In this document: positions 23,937-34,380 of the stretch, piece by piece
Layout: each line of letters starts with the position of its first letter
Position numbering within the stretch: the first letter of the stretch is position 1
The notes under the pieces: model-generated
What the model was told of the DNA's origin: nothing
The model's database searches: none
What the model saw: only the letters and a program-made list of their open reading frames with translations
Translations under genes and position numbers: made by a program
Source: Cricetulus griseus
Lineage: Eukaryota > Chordata > Mammalia > Rodentia > Cricetidae
Direction of reading: 5' to 3'
Assembly (NCBI RefSeq): GCF_003668045.3
Contig: NW_023276807.1
Location: 233,001,667 to 233,065,666 of the forward strand
DNA length: 64,000 nucleotides

Positions 23937-23982
<46 letters not shown>
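23937..23982. repeat. (CA)n microsatellite
   Basis: About 23 uninterrupted CA units. Confidence 0.97.
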
Positions 23983-23985
<3 letters not shown>

Positions 23986-24399
23986 TAAATGAATAAACAC
24001 ATATAGTTTTAATTTTGTTCTCAATATTAAGAGACAACCTCAGCACTCAGGAAGCCTCGGCAAGAAGATACTGAGTTTTAAGATGGCCTAGAATATAGAA
24101 GAAAACCCTTCCTCCAAAACCAAACCAAAACAAAACAAAATCATTAAAAAATGTTTAAACATTTCATTTGTATCTTGCTGGATTTCTAAAACTGTTTTTA
24201 GTCCAATGTCAAAGCTGTGGGATTGCTCATTTCCTGCCCCTTGCTTAGATCAAATAAAATTCTTTGTAGAAACTGTACACACAGAGATGCCCTAGGACTG
24301 GGCCTGCACTTCAGAAGTTTATGCCTGAGATTAAAAATTAGAGATAAAAAGGGAGACATTACAGCAGACATCAAGGAAATTCAGAATAAGGGCATACTC

Positions 24400-25650
24400 T
24401 AAAAATCTATATTGCAGCAAAGAAACCAGAAAACCTTAAAAAAAAAAAAAGGTAAGTTTCTTGATATATGCCATCTACCTGTGTTAACTGAGATAAAATA
24501 AATAAATAACCCCTAGCAAAATAGAAGCAGTAATTAAAAATCTCCCAACTACAAAATGCCCAGGACAAAACAGATTCAGGACAGAATTCTACCAACCTAC
24601 AAAGAACTAATGCAAATACTCCTCAAATTATTACACCAAATAGAAACTGAATGAACATCTTCCAAATTCTTTTTAGTCACTATTATCCTGATACCAAATC
24701 ACACAAAGACACAACGAAAAGGGAAAAGGGAAAAGGGAAGGAAATTATAGGTCAATATCCCCTGTGAACAGAGATAAAAAGTTCTCAATAAAATACCTGC
24801 AAACCAATCCAGAACACATCAAAAAGATCATCCACCACAATCAAGGTGGATTTATCTCAGAGATGCAGTCGTGAGTCAACAAACAAAATCAATAAATGTA
24901 ATCCACCACATAAACAAGACTGAAATACAGAAACCACATGATCATCTCATTAGAGACAGAAAAGGCCTTTGACAAAATCTAACATCCTTCAATGATAAAA
25001 GTCCTAGACCTATCAGAGATACAGGGACATAATTCAATACAACACAATCAATTTACAGCAAGTCCACAGCCAACCAAACTAGAGAAAAACTCAAAGCAAT
25101 TCCATTAAAATCAGGAATGGTTGTCCACTCTCTCCATACATATTCAATATTGTACTTGAAGTCTTAGCTAAAGCAATAAGACAACTGAAAGAGGTCAATG
25201 GGCTACAAATAATAAAGAAGTCATCAAAGTATCTTTATTTGCAGATGATATGATACTATACTGATACTATAGTGAGCCTAAAAAGTCTACCCAGAAACTC
25301 CTACAGCATGTAAACATTTTCAGCAAAGTAGCAAGACACAGAATTAACACACAAAAATCACTAGCCTTTCTATATACAAAGGACAAATGGACTAAGAAAG
25401 AAATCAGGGAAACAATACATTTCACAAAAGCTCAAAAAAGAAAACCCTGGGATAACTCTAAAGTAAGTAAAAGACTTGTATGAGAAAAACTTTAAGACAC
25501 TGAAGAAAGTATCAAAAGATGGAAAGATCTCCCATGTTCATGGATTGGGAGATTATTATTATTAACTTGGCCTTCTTACCAAATTACCAAAGCAATCTAC
25601 AGATTCAGTGCAATCCCCATCAAAATTCCAACACAATTCTTCACAGAATG
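24400..25650 (+). pseudogene. L1 ORF2 reverse-transcriptase fragment (broken)
   Basis: Sense-strand remains of L1 ORF2. Landmarks in order are a degraded segment matching the N-terminal side of the RT domain (24540-24760), the I-H-H-N/D-Q-G-F-I-like segment near 24830, the GAAAAGGCCTTTGACAAAAT block near 24960, and TTTGCAGATGATATGATACT near 25240, which encodes the F-A-D-D-M catalytic motif. Frameshifts and stops are frequent, so no long open frame survives. The homology stops near 25650, where an unrelated LTR-like insert begins; the distal part of ORF2 resumes near 26010. Confidence 0.85.
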
Positions 25651-26009
25651 CTCAGACCGAAAGGGCGATCCTGTCCTCAGACTGCATCTGTCTCCACCAA
25701 ACCTCTGACTGCTTTGAGCTCCTGTCTCCTCCTGCCTTATATTTTCCCTAGTGCTGGGATGAAAGGTGTGAGATACCCAGTGCTGAGATCACCTTTGTGT
25801 GAGCTGTTTCTCTTTTAGACAGGATCAATTTTGTGTAGCTCAGGGTGGCCTTGAATTAACAGAGATCTGTCTGCCTCAGTCTCACAAGTGCTGGGACTAA
25901 AGATGTGTGCCACCACTACCCGGCCTCTATGGCTAACTAGCACAACTAGCTTTGCACGATGATCTTCAGGCAAGCTTTATTTGTTAGGTCATAAACAAAG
26001 TATCACCAC
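25651..26009 (-). mobile_element. LTR-like element with internal B1 segment, copy 1
   Basis: Sits between two parts of an L1 ORF2. On the minus strand it begins near TGTGGTGATACTTTG, has AACAAATAAAGCTTGCCTGA, then a B1-like segment (GTGGTGGCACACATC, TAGTCCCAGCACTTGTGAGA), then a GAGACAGGAGCTC segment. It shares block order with 52655-53070. I do not know an established name; the AATAAA and TG start suggest an LTR. Confidence 0.55.
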
Positions 26010-26425
26010 ACACGATATATCTCCATACACCTACAAGCACCTGATTTTTTTACAACGAAGCCAGAAATGCACGGTGTACAGAAGACAGCATCTTCAACAA
26101 AAGTGCTAACCAAACTGGATAGCTGCATGTTGAAAAATGAAAATAAATCCATATCTAAATAGAGTTCTCAAAAGATGAAACACAAACAGCTAAGAACCGC
26201 TCTGAAAAAAAAAATGTTCAACATCCTTGGACATCAGGGAAATGCAAATTAAAACTACTTTGAGATTTCATCTTACTCCAGGCAGACTGGCCAAGATCAA
26301 TAAAAAAACGACAGTACATGGAGGTGAGGACTGGAGTGAGGGGAACACTCATTCCTTGCTGGTGGGAGTGCAAACTGGTAAAGCCACTGCAGAAACCAGT
26401 GTGGAGGTTTCTCAAGAAGTTTGGC
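26010..26425 (+). pseudogene. L1 ORF2 C-terminal fragment with internal deletion
   Basis: Contains CACCTGATTTTTTTACAACG, GACAGCATCTTCAACAAAAG, then after a jump near 26163 CATCAGGGAAATGCAAATTA, ACACTCATTCCTTGCTGGTG and AGTGTGGAGGTTTCTCAAGA. This is the order in L1 ORF2, with a few hundred bases missing at the jump. It continues the element at 24400-25650. Confidence 0.8.
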
Positions 26426-26774
26426 TGGACCAGGGCCGGTGCTCACCTACATTTGCCACCGTGGGACCAGAACTCACCACGGTGTTCGGCCTTAGCATGA
26501 GCTTAGAATAACTATTCAATGAGCAAGTGGGTGAATGAAGACTGATATTCAAATAATGCTGCTGACACAGCTGTTTGGGAAAACTGGAACTCCAGGCTGG
26601 TCTTAGAGATTGTTCTAGACAGCTAGGGCAGGAAACCTGGCTACATTCTGAAGGCTGGAGCCTTGGGTGCCTCCTGGAGTCAGCCTGTCTTTTTCATGTG
26701 CAAAAAAAGCCCTGTAGGCAGTGTAAGCACTTGACTGTTGGATAATCTCGAGTTTGCCCCCAAACTAGGAGGCA

Positions 26775-27165
26775 TTTTGTTTTAGCTTGTTTGTTTGTTT
26801 AAAAAAATTTTCTTTATTTATTTATTTTACATCCTGGCTCCAGTTTCCCCTCTCTCCTCTCCTCCCAGTCCTTTCCTTCACTTCCCACCCCCAAACCTAT
26901 TCTCCTCCATTTCTGTTTAGGAAAGGACAGGTCTCCCATGAGTATCAACAAAACATGGCATATCAAGTTACAGTAAGACTAAGCACCTCCCCTTGTATTA
27001 AGGCTGGGAAACGTGACCCAGTATGAGGAGTAGGGTTCAGAAGCCAGTAAAAGAGTCAGGAACAGCTTCTGTTCCCACTGTTAGGAGTCCCACAAGAAGA
27101 CCAAGCTACACAACTATAACATCTATGCAGAGTGCCTAGTCAGTCCCATGCAGGGAGCTGCTCTG
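26775..27165 (-). mobile_element. L1 3'-region fragment, antisense
   Basis: Plus strand shows TTTCTTTATTTATTTATTTT, CCAGTTTCCCCTCTCTCCTC, then ACAGGTCTCCCATGAGTATC, AACATGGCATATCAAGTTAC and AGTCCCACAAGAAGACCAAG, a familiar antisense rodent L1 3' segment. Confidence 0.7.
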
Positions 27166-27263
27166 TTTTAAGCACTACTGCCCCACCACTAAGGGAAGCC
27201 GTCTATCTCATCAGCATTAATATTGTCATTGAGTGGTGTAGGAAAGGGATATACCCCTGAAAT

Positions 27264-27475
27264 GTGTATGTTACTCCATCACTGCTGACAGACTACCTAC
27301 AAGGGAGGAAAGGTGTATTTTGGCTCAGTTTAGAATACAGTCCATCATGGCAGAGAGGAGGGCCACATAGCTGGGGAGGTTCCCTCTTTGGCAGCAGGAG
27401 CAACGGCAGCAGGAACTTACAGCTTGTTCATATCTCAGCACATCAGGAGGCAGAGAACTTAGCAAAAGGCAGGGT
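27264..27475 (-). mobile_element. MaLR-type LTR, antisense, proximal part
   Basis: GGTGTATTTTGGCTCAGTTT, ATACAGTCCATCATGGCAGA and AGGAGCAACGGCAGCAGGAA match antisense rodent MaLR. It is interrupted by a B1 at about 27476. Confidence 0.6.
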
Positions 27476-27611
27476 CTGAATGGTGGATCATCACCATCAG
27501 CCTGTGAGTTCAACACATAGGAAGCAGAGGCAGGTAGATCTCTGTGAGTTCAAGGCCACCCAGTGCAACACAGTGAGATCTTGTCTCCCCCGCAAAAAAA
27601 GGAGAAGGGGG
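27476..27611 (+). mobile_element. B1 SINE inserted in a MaLR LTR
   Basis: GGAAGCAGAGGCAGGTAGAT, CTGTGAGTTCAAGGCCACCC and a final A-run. AGGCAGGGT occurs on both sides (near 27467 and 27612), consistent with a short target-site duplication. Confidence 0.75.
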
Positions 27612-27755
27612 AGGCAGGGTGTCAGGCTACACGCCTCAAACTCCCCCCTCCCCCCACTCCGGAGACTCATCACCAATTGTCAGGCCTTCTACTCCAAAGT
27701 TTCTGTCACCTCCCAAAACAGTGCCAGGAGCCACAATCCTAACAGGTGGCATAGA
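27612..27755 (-). mobile_element. MaLR-type LTR, antisense, distal part
   Basis: CACCTCCCAAAACAGTGCCA then GGAGCCACAATCCTAACAGG resembles the far end of the antisense MaLR type also seen at 44206-44515. Confidence 0.45.
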
Positions 27756-27972
27756 GAGGAGATATATCTGTCATATACCTATAAAATATGTACAGTGACT
27801 ACTATTTGTAGATAGTAAAATTAAAAGGATAGTGAGTTTTCTATCCTTCCTTATTTGACCCAACACTTAAATATCCCCAGTATATAATTTTACTTGTCAG
27901 GCGGCCAAACACAAACTACAAAGAAAAACCTGTTTCACTCCATTATCTCTAGAACTGGAAGTCTGCCTTCAT

Positions 27973-27999
27973 GGGGCTGGGAAGATGGCTCACGGGTTA
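27973..27999 (+). mobile_element. B3 SINE, left piece split by LTR
   Basis: GGGGCTGGGAAGATGGCTCA then CGGGTTAA is the B3 head. The element resumes at 28377 after the LTR. Confidence 0.85.
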
Positions 28000-28005
28000 A
28001 GAACA
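28000..28005. repeat. 6-bp target-site duplication, left copy
   Basis: AGAACA, corresponding to AGAGCA at 28377-28382 with one mismatch; both come from the B3 sequence TTAAGAGCACTT. Confidence 0.65.
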
Positions 28006-28376
28006 TGTTGCAGAATATTCGTACACTGTGTGAAGATGTGTTCTGTGACTTGTGTAATAAAAAAGCTGAATGGCCAATAGATAGATAGGAGTGGATAGGT
28101 GGAACTTCTCTGGAGGGAGAGGAAGAAGAAGACGGATCTAGGTGCCTAGGTTTTGCCAGCAGACTTGGAGCAAGTCAGATGTGCTGTACTACGAAGGAGT
28201 AACCAAGCCACGTGGCAGAACATAGATTTAAAAATATGGGTTCATTAAATTATAATAGCTAGTTGGGGGGGGGGAAGCCTAAGCTAAGGCCAAGCTTTCA
28301 GAATTAATAATAAGTCTCCATGTTGTTATTTGGGGGCTGGCGATCCAAAGACAGTCCAACAAGAAAGCTTGCCACA
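28006..28376 (+). mobile_element. 371-bp solo LTR splitting a B3 SINE
   Basis: Begins TGTTGCAGAATATTCG and ends GCTTGCCACA (TG...CA). Contains GTGTAATAAAAAAGCTGAAT, GGCCAATAGATAG, a G10 run near 28265, and CTCCATGTTGTTATTTGGGG near the 3' end. It shares blocks with the LTR at 14013-14442. The 6-bp duplication supports a class II ERV. Confidence 0.75.
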
Positions 28377-28565
28377 AGAGCACTTATTGCTCTTCCAGGG
28401 GATACAACTTTGGTTGACATCACCCATGTTGGGCAGCTCACAGCTACCAGTAACAGCAGCTCAAGAGGATCTGATGGCTTGTCCTGGCCTCTGAGGGCAC
28501 CTGCATACATGTGGCAGACATTCACACAGATGCATAGACATATATACACATGAATAAAAGAATAC
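28377..28565 (+). mobile_element. B3 SINE, right piece
   Basis: Starts AGAGCACTTATTGCTCTTCC, exactly where the left piece at 27973-27999 stops in the B3 consensus, then GGCAGCTCACAGCTACCAGT and a CACATGAATAAAAG tail. Confidence 0.85.
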
Positions 28566-28923
28566 ATTTTTTAAAAGTCTGGCTTCACTACAAGTTTGTG
28601 CCTTGGCATGTCATAGTGTGCTTCTTTTTCTTTTCTTAGACTTTCTCAGTATTTTTGTGTGATTGTAAAACACCATTTGCCCCCACAAACATGCCATGGC
28701 CCTGGAAGGGAAGCCATTTGATCTCATTCTAACCCTCCTGTGGAGCTCTTTCTCAGTCACCTGTGGAACTGCTTCCAGCCTGGCTCTCCCTCGCCCTCTA
28801 ATTTGCCATCTGTTCCTTTTGACCCCACACACACTTGACTTTGCACCTGGCAGCCTTCTGTCTCCTGTGAAATTTTATCCTGTGGTGCATGGCCTGTTTT
28901 TCTTAAAAAACAAAAACAAATTC

Positions 28924-28995
28924 AGGCTGGGGATGTGATTCAGTGATAGAGCATTTGCCTAGCTCTATCCTAGGTTCAATTCCCCAGTGTGGTAA
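28924..28995 (+). mobile_element. ID SINE
   Basis: GGCTGGGGATGTGATTCAGT, GATAGAGCATTTGCCTAGCT and GGTTCAATTCCCCAGTGTGG match the ID (BC1-derived) element well, with box A and box B regions visible. Confidence 0.8.
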
Positions 28996-29030
28996 AATAA
29001 ATATTACATAAATAATAAATCTAAACCTCA

Positions 29031-29078
29031 TTAATATATATATAGATAGATACTATATATATATAGATATATACTACA
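29031..29078. repeat. (TA)n-rich tract
   Basis: TATATATAGATAGATA-type imperfect AT-rich repeat after an ID element. Confidence 0.85.
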
Positions 29079-29229
29079 TTCATTCTATAAATACTGTAGT
29101 TGTGCAAAAATCTCACTCATCATTATAAGGAGGACTTTATGAACATTAACAAATCTTACTTCACCTGGTAGGTTTTGACTCAATAGGTCTAAGTAGGAAA
29201 TGGGAACCTACACATATTAATACCCTTTG

Positions 29230-29330
29230 AGTCAGGCCTGATGGGTCAGGTCTATAATCCCAGCACTCAGGAGGCAGGGGCACGAAGACCACAGGTTGAT
29301 GGCCAGCTTGGGTGAGACCTGGAAAAGGTA
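29230..29330 (+). mobile_element. B1 SINE fragment
   Basis: GGTCTATAATCCCAGCACTC, AGGAGGCAGGGGCACGAAGA and GATGGCCAGCTTGGGTGAGA follow the B1 order. Confidence 0.75.
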
Positions 29331-29425
29331 CAGATAATTCAGCATTTGGGGTCCTTTCCTTTATTGGTGTCATTCAATGTGTGCAATTACCCCTACCCAG
29401 CTTTCGGCATTGTAAAATTTGTGTC

Positions 29426-29572
29426 TGGGGCTAGAGAGGTTAAGAGCACTGACTGCTCTTGCAGAGAACCTGGGCTTGTTTCCTACCATGTCCACGGTGG
29501 CTCACACCTATCTGTAACCAAACTCCAGGAGATCCAATGCTCTCTTCTAACTTAAGTGGACTCCTGAACATA
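29426..29572 (+). mobile_element. B3 SINE
   Basis: GGGGCTAGAGAGGTTAAGAG, CACTGACTGCTCTTGCAGAG and ACTCCAGGAGATCCAATGCT. It runs into a long CA tract. Confidence 0.85.

Positions 29573-29637
<65 letters not shown>
29573..29637. repeat. (CA)n microsatellite
   Basis: About 32 uninterrupted CA units at the end of a B3 SINE. Confidence 0.97.
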
Positions 29638-29641
<4 letters not shown>

Positions 29642-31283
29642 CCAATTAAAATTAAATTTCCCATCACCACCAGTCTCATTCCAACCTCAGAAAGGCAGAA
29701 GGGCAACTGGGCTTACTGAGCATACTCACCCGAGGAAACTCTTCCCTTCTTCCTCTTAAAGGCCAGTTGCCCACACTCCCCAAACTACATCCAATACAAC
29801 TCAGACTGACACTGGACTTTCCAGCAGGTGAGGATGACCAAGACTTGTACTTGAGGAAGTAAGAGCTACAGTGGGTACACGAGCTCGACACTGCCACCCA
29901 AAGCCAGGGCTGGCACCAGCCTGACCCCACCCAAAATAAGATGTCTGTCCTTCCAAATCTGAATTAACTCTAACAAAACGCATCAAAGCTGGAGGGAAGA
30001 CTTCAGTGGGGACATCAAGGGGTAATGATAGATATCCCATCCCAAAGAAGAACATGCAGAGAAGGTTCTGCAATCAATACTCAGTAAAAATACACGTCAT
30101 TTACAATATCACAAACATTCCGTTTATAAACTACATTAGTGCAGTGTCCTCAAGCAGTTTTGGGGTGCTTTTCCAAAGGTTTGTGGCCAGACACTTGGCA
30201 GGGATGACCCACAAGCCAGGCCAGCTCAGGTTTCCTGCACAGGACACACCACCAGAGTTCAAAAGCCGGGGTCTGTCGTAATATTTATTAAAAAAAAAAA
30301 AACTTTTAAAAACAATTTACCAGAAATAACTGCTCACTTTTACATATATATCAGTGTTGCCATGTTCCTACTCAGGTTCTCTGCAATGGCTCTGATGACA
30401 GGGTCCTGTTGTCTAGCCACCACAGGGATTGCAACAGTGGGTCCCTGCAATGTGGCTCACACAAGGATGATTCAGCAAGGGAAAGCAAGCAATGGCCCAT
30501 GGCTCCAGTAGTTTCCCTAGCTATGGGAATTCCTGTGACCTCATCTCTATGTAAGGAAATAATTCAATTGGATAAAAACCAGTCAACTATACAATAGGCT
30601 GAACAAGGAGGGGGAAGAGTGAGGATTACCTCTCCAAAACTGGAGCATACGGATGCTGAAGAGAGCAGGAGGAAGAGTGCCTGCCGGCACTGAGGGGATC
30701 CTACACACCTCTGAGTAGTTCCAAAAGGCCTCTATCGCTCTGTATGAAACACTGTAAACTGTTAGGACATTTGGGCTTTAACACAAAATCATGTTCTAAA
30801 GCAAAACAACAGTGACTATATAATGTAGTCGAATTATCCTTTATGCCATATGCCCAGTAATTTCTAATGTATTCCCTTCCTTATACTGGTTTGTAATTTT
30901 CTTTTTAAAAGCTTTAAAAGTATATCACTTTGAAAAGTAGTTTATTCTGTGAGTACTTAATTCCAAAAGTTAATGGTTCCGTTTCTATTACACACCTTCT
31001 TTATAGACATTCATGAGCATAAATTTCTAATTATATTAGAGATATAAAACAACATGGTTTTATAAAGGGTTGTTGTATTGAAAAGGTACAAAATGTCCCA
31101 GTCTCCTAAAGAACATCACTTCTTTCCTAACTTAACAATGAACTGCAAACTCTTACCACAAGGTGGCAGTGGTGTTACATTAATGCTCAGCCCTGCCTTG
31201 GGGAGACTGGTGACCTTTTTGTTATGTAAATCCTTGCCTGTATCTCATGGGAGGCATAGGGAACTGTCATAAAAGCGTTATAA

Positions 31284-31428
31284 AACTTCAGGAGGTGTGG
31301 TGCTCATGCCCTTAATCCCAGCTCTTGGGGCACAGAGGCAAGGGGATCTCTGAGTTTGAGCCCAGCCAGGATTACATAGCAAGATCCAGGGCAGCCAGGA
31401 CTACAAAGAACCCTGAGTTGGGGGAAGA
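31284..31428 (+). mobile_element. B1 SINE
   Basis: GTGTGGTGCTCATGCCCTTA, ATCCCAGCTCTTGGGGCACA and CCAGCCAGGATTACATAGCA. Diverged. Confidence 0.7.
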
Positions 31429-31431
31429 ATA

Positions 31432-32165
31432 GAGAGAAAGCAAGAAATCAGATACCTGAATAGAAGGAGCCATTATGGGTTTAACGAGAAATCTGGCACC
31501 AGAGACCCACAAAGTCGACCCCAACTAAGAATCTAATCGATAGTGGAGAGGCTCCCTTAAATGCCTTCCCCTAAAATGAGAGTGATGACTACCTTAAATG
31601 TCATCCTAGAGCCTTCACCCAGTAACTGATGGAAACAGAAGCAGAGATTCACAGCCAAGCACTGAGCCGAAGTCCTGAATCCAGTTGTAGAGAGGGAGGA
31701 GTGATGAGCAAAGGGATCAAGACCATCCTGGGGAAGCCACAGAAACAGCTGACTTGAGCAAGTGGGAGCTCAGGGACCCCAGTCTGACAGCTGGGGAACC
31801 AGCATAGGACGGAACCAGGCCCCCTGAACGTGGGTGTTAGTTGGGAGGCCTGGGGAGCCTATGGGGTCTCTGGCATTGGAACCAGTATTTATCCCTAGTG
31901 CACAATGGGATTTGGGAGCCCATTCCCTATGGAGGATACTCTCTTAGCCTAGATCCACGGAGGAGGGCCTAGGTCCTGCCCCAAATGATATGACAGATTT
32001 TTGATGATCCCCCATGGGAGGTCTCACTCTCCCTGAGGAGTGGACGGGAGGTGGGATGGGGAGTTGAGGGAAATGGGAGGTTGGGAGGGAGAGGGAACTG
32101 GGATTGGAATGTAAAATAAGACTGTTTTTCATTTAAATTATTTTAATAAATAAAACAAATAATTT
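31432..32165 (+). mobile_element. L1 3'UTR fragment
   Basis: About 730 bp resembling a rodent L1 3' end: GGGATCAAGACCATCCTGGG, TGGGAGCTCAGGGACCCCAG, a purine-rich GGAGGTTGGGAGGGAGAGGG block and a terminal AATAAATAAAAC. It carries no surviving coding portion. Confidence 0.65.
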
Positions 32166-32884
32166 TAAAAGCCTCTCCATCTTATTTCGAATTAACTTCT
32201 TTATCAAACACCCCTATACTCATTTCCAAGAATAATCTGTTTCCCACACATGACATTTTGATGTAACCACTTTCCCATGTGGCCACAATGATAAAACTAC
32301 TTCAATGGGGGCATTTTGATGGAGCCCAAAATAAACTGCTAAACACTTTTTTTTTTTTAAACTAGTAACTCATGTGCAAAACAGACGACTCCACACCATT
32401 CCTAACCCTCAGTATATCAGCACTTACCATGCTCTCAATTCTAGCAGTTTGGGGCTTGGGGAGAGCTTGGGGGTCCCTGGTGTGGTCAAGGACAGGATGG
32501 GAATAAGTGAAGCACAAGAAGCCAACAGCTAAGGGTGTGCAGCACCAGGAGTCACATTTTACCATCTATCCAGACATCAGGGAGAGATGTTCCTCTTCCT
32601 ATACTAAAGAGGAATTCATTTTCTGGTACTCCAGTCATGTGTTCAATATCCTCATGGTTTCTAGTTCTTCCCCACGAAAATATCTGCGTCTTGATGACAC
32701 AGGAATTTCTCATTTAGATATCTGCCAGCTCCCTGGATTCAGTCACATGGACAAATTTACACACAGACAAACACATACACTGTGCCAGAAACTCCACTCA
32801 GATGGTTTGCATGGGCAAGGTTTATACCCCCAAAACAGAAGCTAGCTTGTTTTAAGTACTATAATTGTGTGTGTGCGCACGTGC

Positions 32885-32907
32885 TCGCTCTCTCTCTCTC
32901 TCTCTCC

Positions 32908-32941
<34 letters not shown>

Positions 32942-32950
32942 CACACACAC
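32885..32950. repeat. compound (TC)n(CA)n microsatellite
   Basis: CT dinucleotides followed by interrupted CA dinucleotides. Confidence 0.95.
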
Positions 32951-33104
32951 GAAACACATTCAATTGTCTTCTATATTTAAGATAGGACAGAGGAAAAATC
33001 AGAGATGAAATCTGAGCCAATTACCGGATGTAACAATAGTACACCCACCCACAGGCTCTAGACTGCCCACAGCAGCATGTTAGTGGGTTCCATCTCTGCT
33101 GTGC

Positions 33105-33472
33105 TGGCTACATTTATGTCAACTTGACACATGCTAGAGTCATCAGAGGGTAGGGGAGCCTCAGCTAACAAACTGCCTCTGTAAGTTTCAGAGGTAGGTC
33201 AGCCTAGAGGCATTTTCTTAGTTAATGATTGATGTGAAGGGGCTGAGCCTATTATGGGTGGTTCCACCCCTGGAAAAGCCACGAGGAGCAAGCCAGTAGG
33301 CAGTACCCTCCATGTCCTCTGCATCCGCTCCTGTCTCCAGGTTTGAGTTCTGTTTGAGTTCCTGTCCTGACTTTCCTCAGTGATGGACCATGATGTGGAA
33401 GTATAAGCCAAACAAACCCTTTCCTCCCCAGCTTGCTTTCAGTCACGGCGTTTCATCACGGCAAAAGAAACC
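33105..33472 (+). mobile_element. MaLR-type solo LTR
   Basis: GTCAACTTGACACATGCTAG at the left, then TTAGTTAATGATTGATGTGA, GAAGTATAAGCCAAACAAAC and CTTTCCTCCCCAGCTTGCTT. Same type as 2000-2387 but independently diverged. Confidence 0.75.
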
Positions 33473-33629
33473 ATAGCTGCTGCCTTCTGATGGTCCCTCC
33501 GCAGAGACCTTCACCATACCTACTCCATCAGTCTCCAGAAAGAAACTCAGCCCTTCCCGCTCTTGTCACACAGTGGCCTTATCTCCTCCAGATTCACATC
33601 CAATGCAGTAGTTGTCTCCGTAGTGCAGA

Positions 33630-33722
33630 GGTGCAGAATCCGGACCCCAGCTGGCTGTGAAAGACCTTGAGCAAGCAGCTGACTCTGAGCCTGTGTCTCC
33701 TCTTCTTCCAGTCAATAACGAA
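33630..33722 (+). mobile_element. possible MIR fragment
   Basis: GACCTTGAGCAAGCAGCTGA followed by CTGAGCCTGTGTCTCCTCTT is similar to the MIR core. Confidence 0.35.
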
Positions 33723-34180
33723 AAGCACTAGCACGCTGAGGTGGTGTGAGCACTGAGTCCACAGTGTGTCTCCTTCCTCTCTGCATCCTGAGCACCCACT
33801 ACCATGCCTGCCACCTCGGTGGTTCCTACAGACTGTTAGACCAACATGAACTCTTTCCTGTGTCTTCTACACTCATTCCCTCTCCACCTACTTTCTTTCC
33901 TGTGCCATCTGAAAAGGAAAAATTCATTCACTTTGTGGCTCTACCCTGTGTTGTGCGAGCAAGAGCTCCTTCTACTACGGCAAGTTTTATGAGAGGCAGA
34001 TGATGTCCCGCAGGCCCTCACCTGTAACCTTATAGCACTTCTGCTGCAATGCACCCCCCCCCATTTCCAAAGAACTGCCCCATTGGCTAGTCCCAATTAC
34101 AGCCTGTTTGCAGAGCTGAGTGAACTCCTTGCACGGCCCCAATTATCTCCTCTAAATATATGCACATACACGACTCCCAA

Positions 34181-34196
34181 AATAAGGTTCTATCTT
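34181..34196. repeat. 16-bp target-site duplication, left copy (B1)
   Basis: AATAAGGTTCTATCTT, identical to 34365-34380. Confidence 0.95.
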
Positions 34197-34364
34197 TTTT
34201 TTTTTTTTTTTGGTTTTTTGAGACAGGGTTTCTCTGTATAGCTTTGGAGCCTATCCTGGCACTTGCTCTGGAACTCACAGAGTTGGCTGGCCTCAAACCC
34301 AGAGATCCACCTGCCTCTGCCTCCCGAGTGCTGGGATTAAAGACGTGCACCACCAACGCCCAGC
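34197..34364 (-). mobile_element. B1 SINE, full-length and young
   Basis: Antisense B1 with a poly(T) start, GAGACAGGGTTTCTCTGTAT, AGCTTTGGAGCCTATCCTGG and GCACCACCAACGCCCAGC. It is flanked by a perfect 16-bp duplication, so the insertion is relatively recent. The AGCCTATCCTGG and ACCAACGCC variants are what I associate with cricetid B1. Confidence 0.95.
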
Positions 34365-34380
34365 AATAAGGTTCTATCTT
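34365..34380. repeat. 16-bp target-site duplication, right copy (B1)
   Basis: AATAAGGTTCTATCTT, identical to 34181-34196. Confidence 0.95.

Noticed and set aside
24400..26425. Active L1 element
   Set aside because: ORF2 is full of stops and frameshifts, is interrupted by another element and has an internal deletion; ORF1 and 5'UTR are absent.
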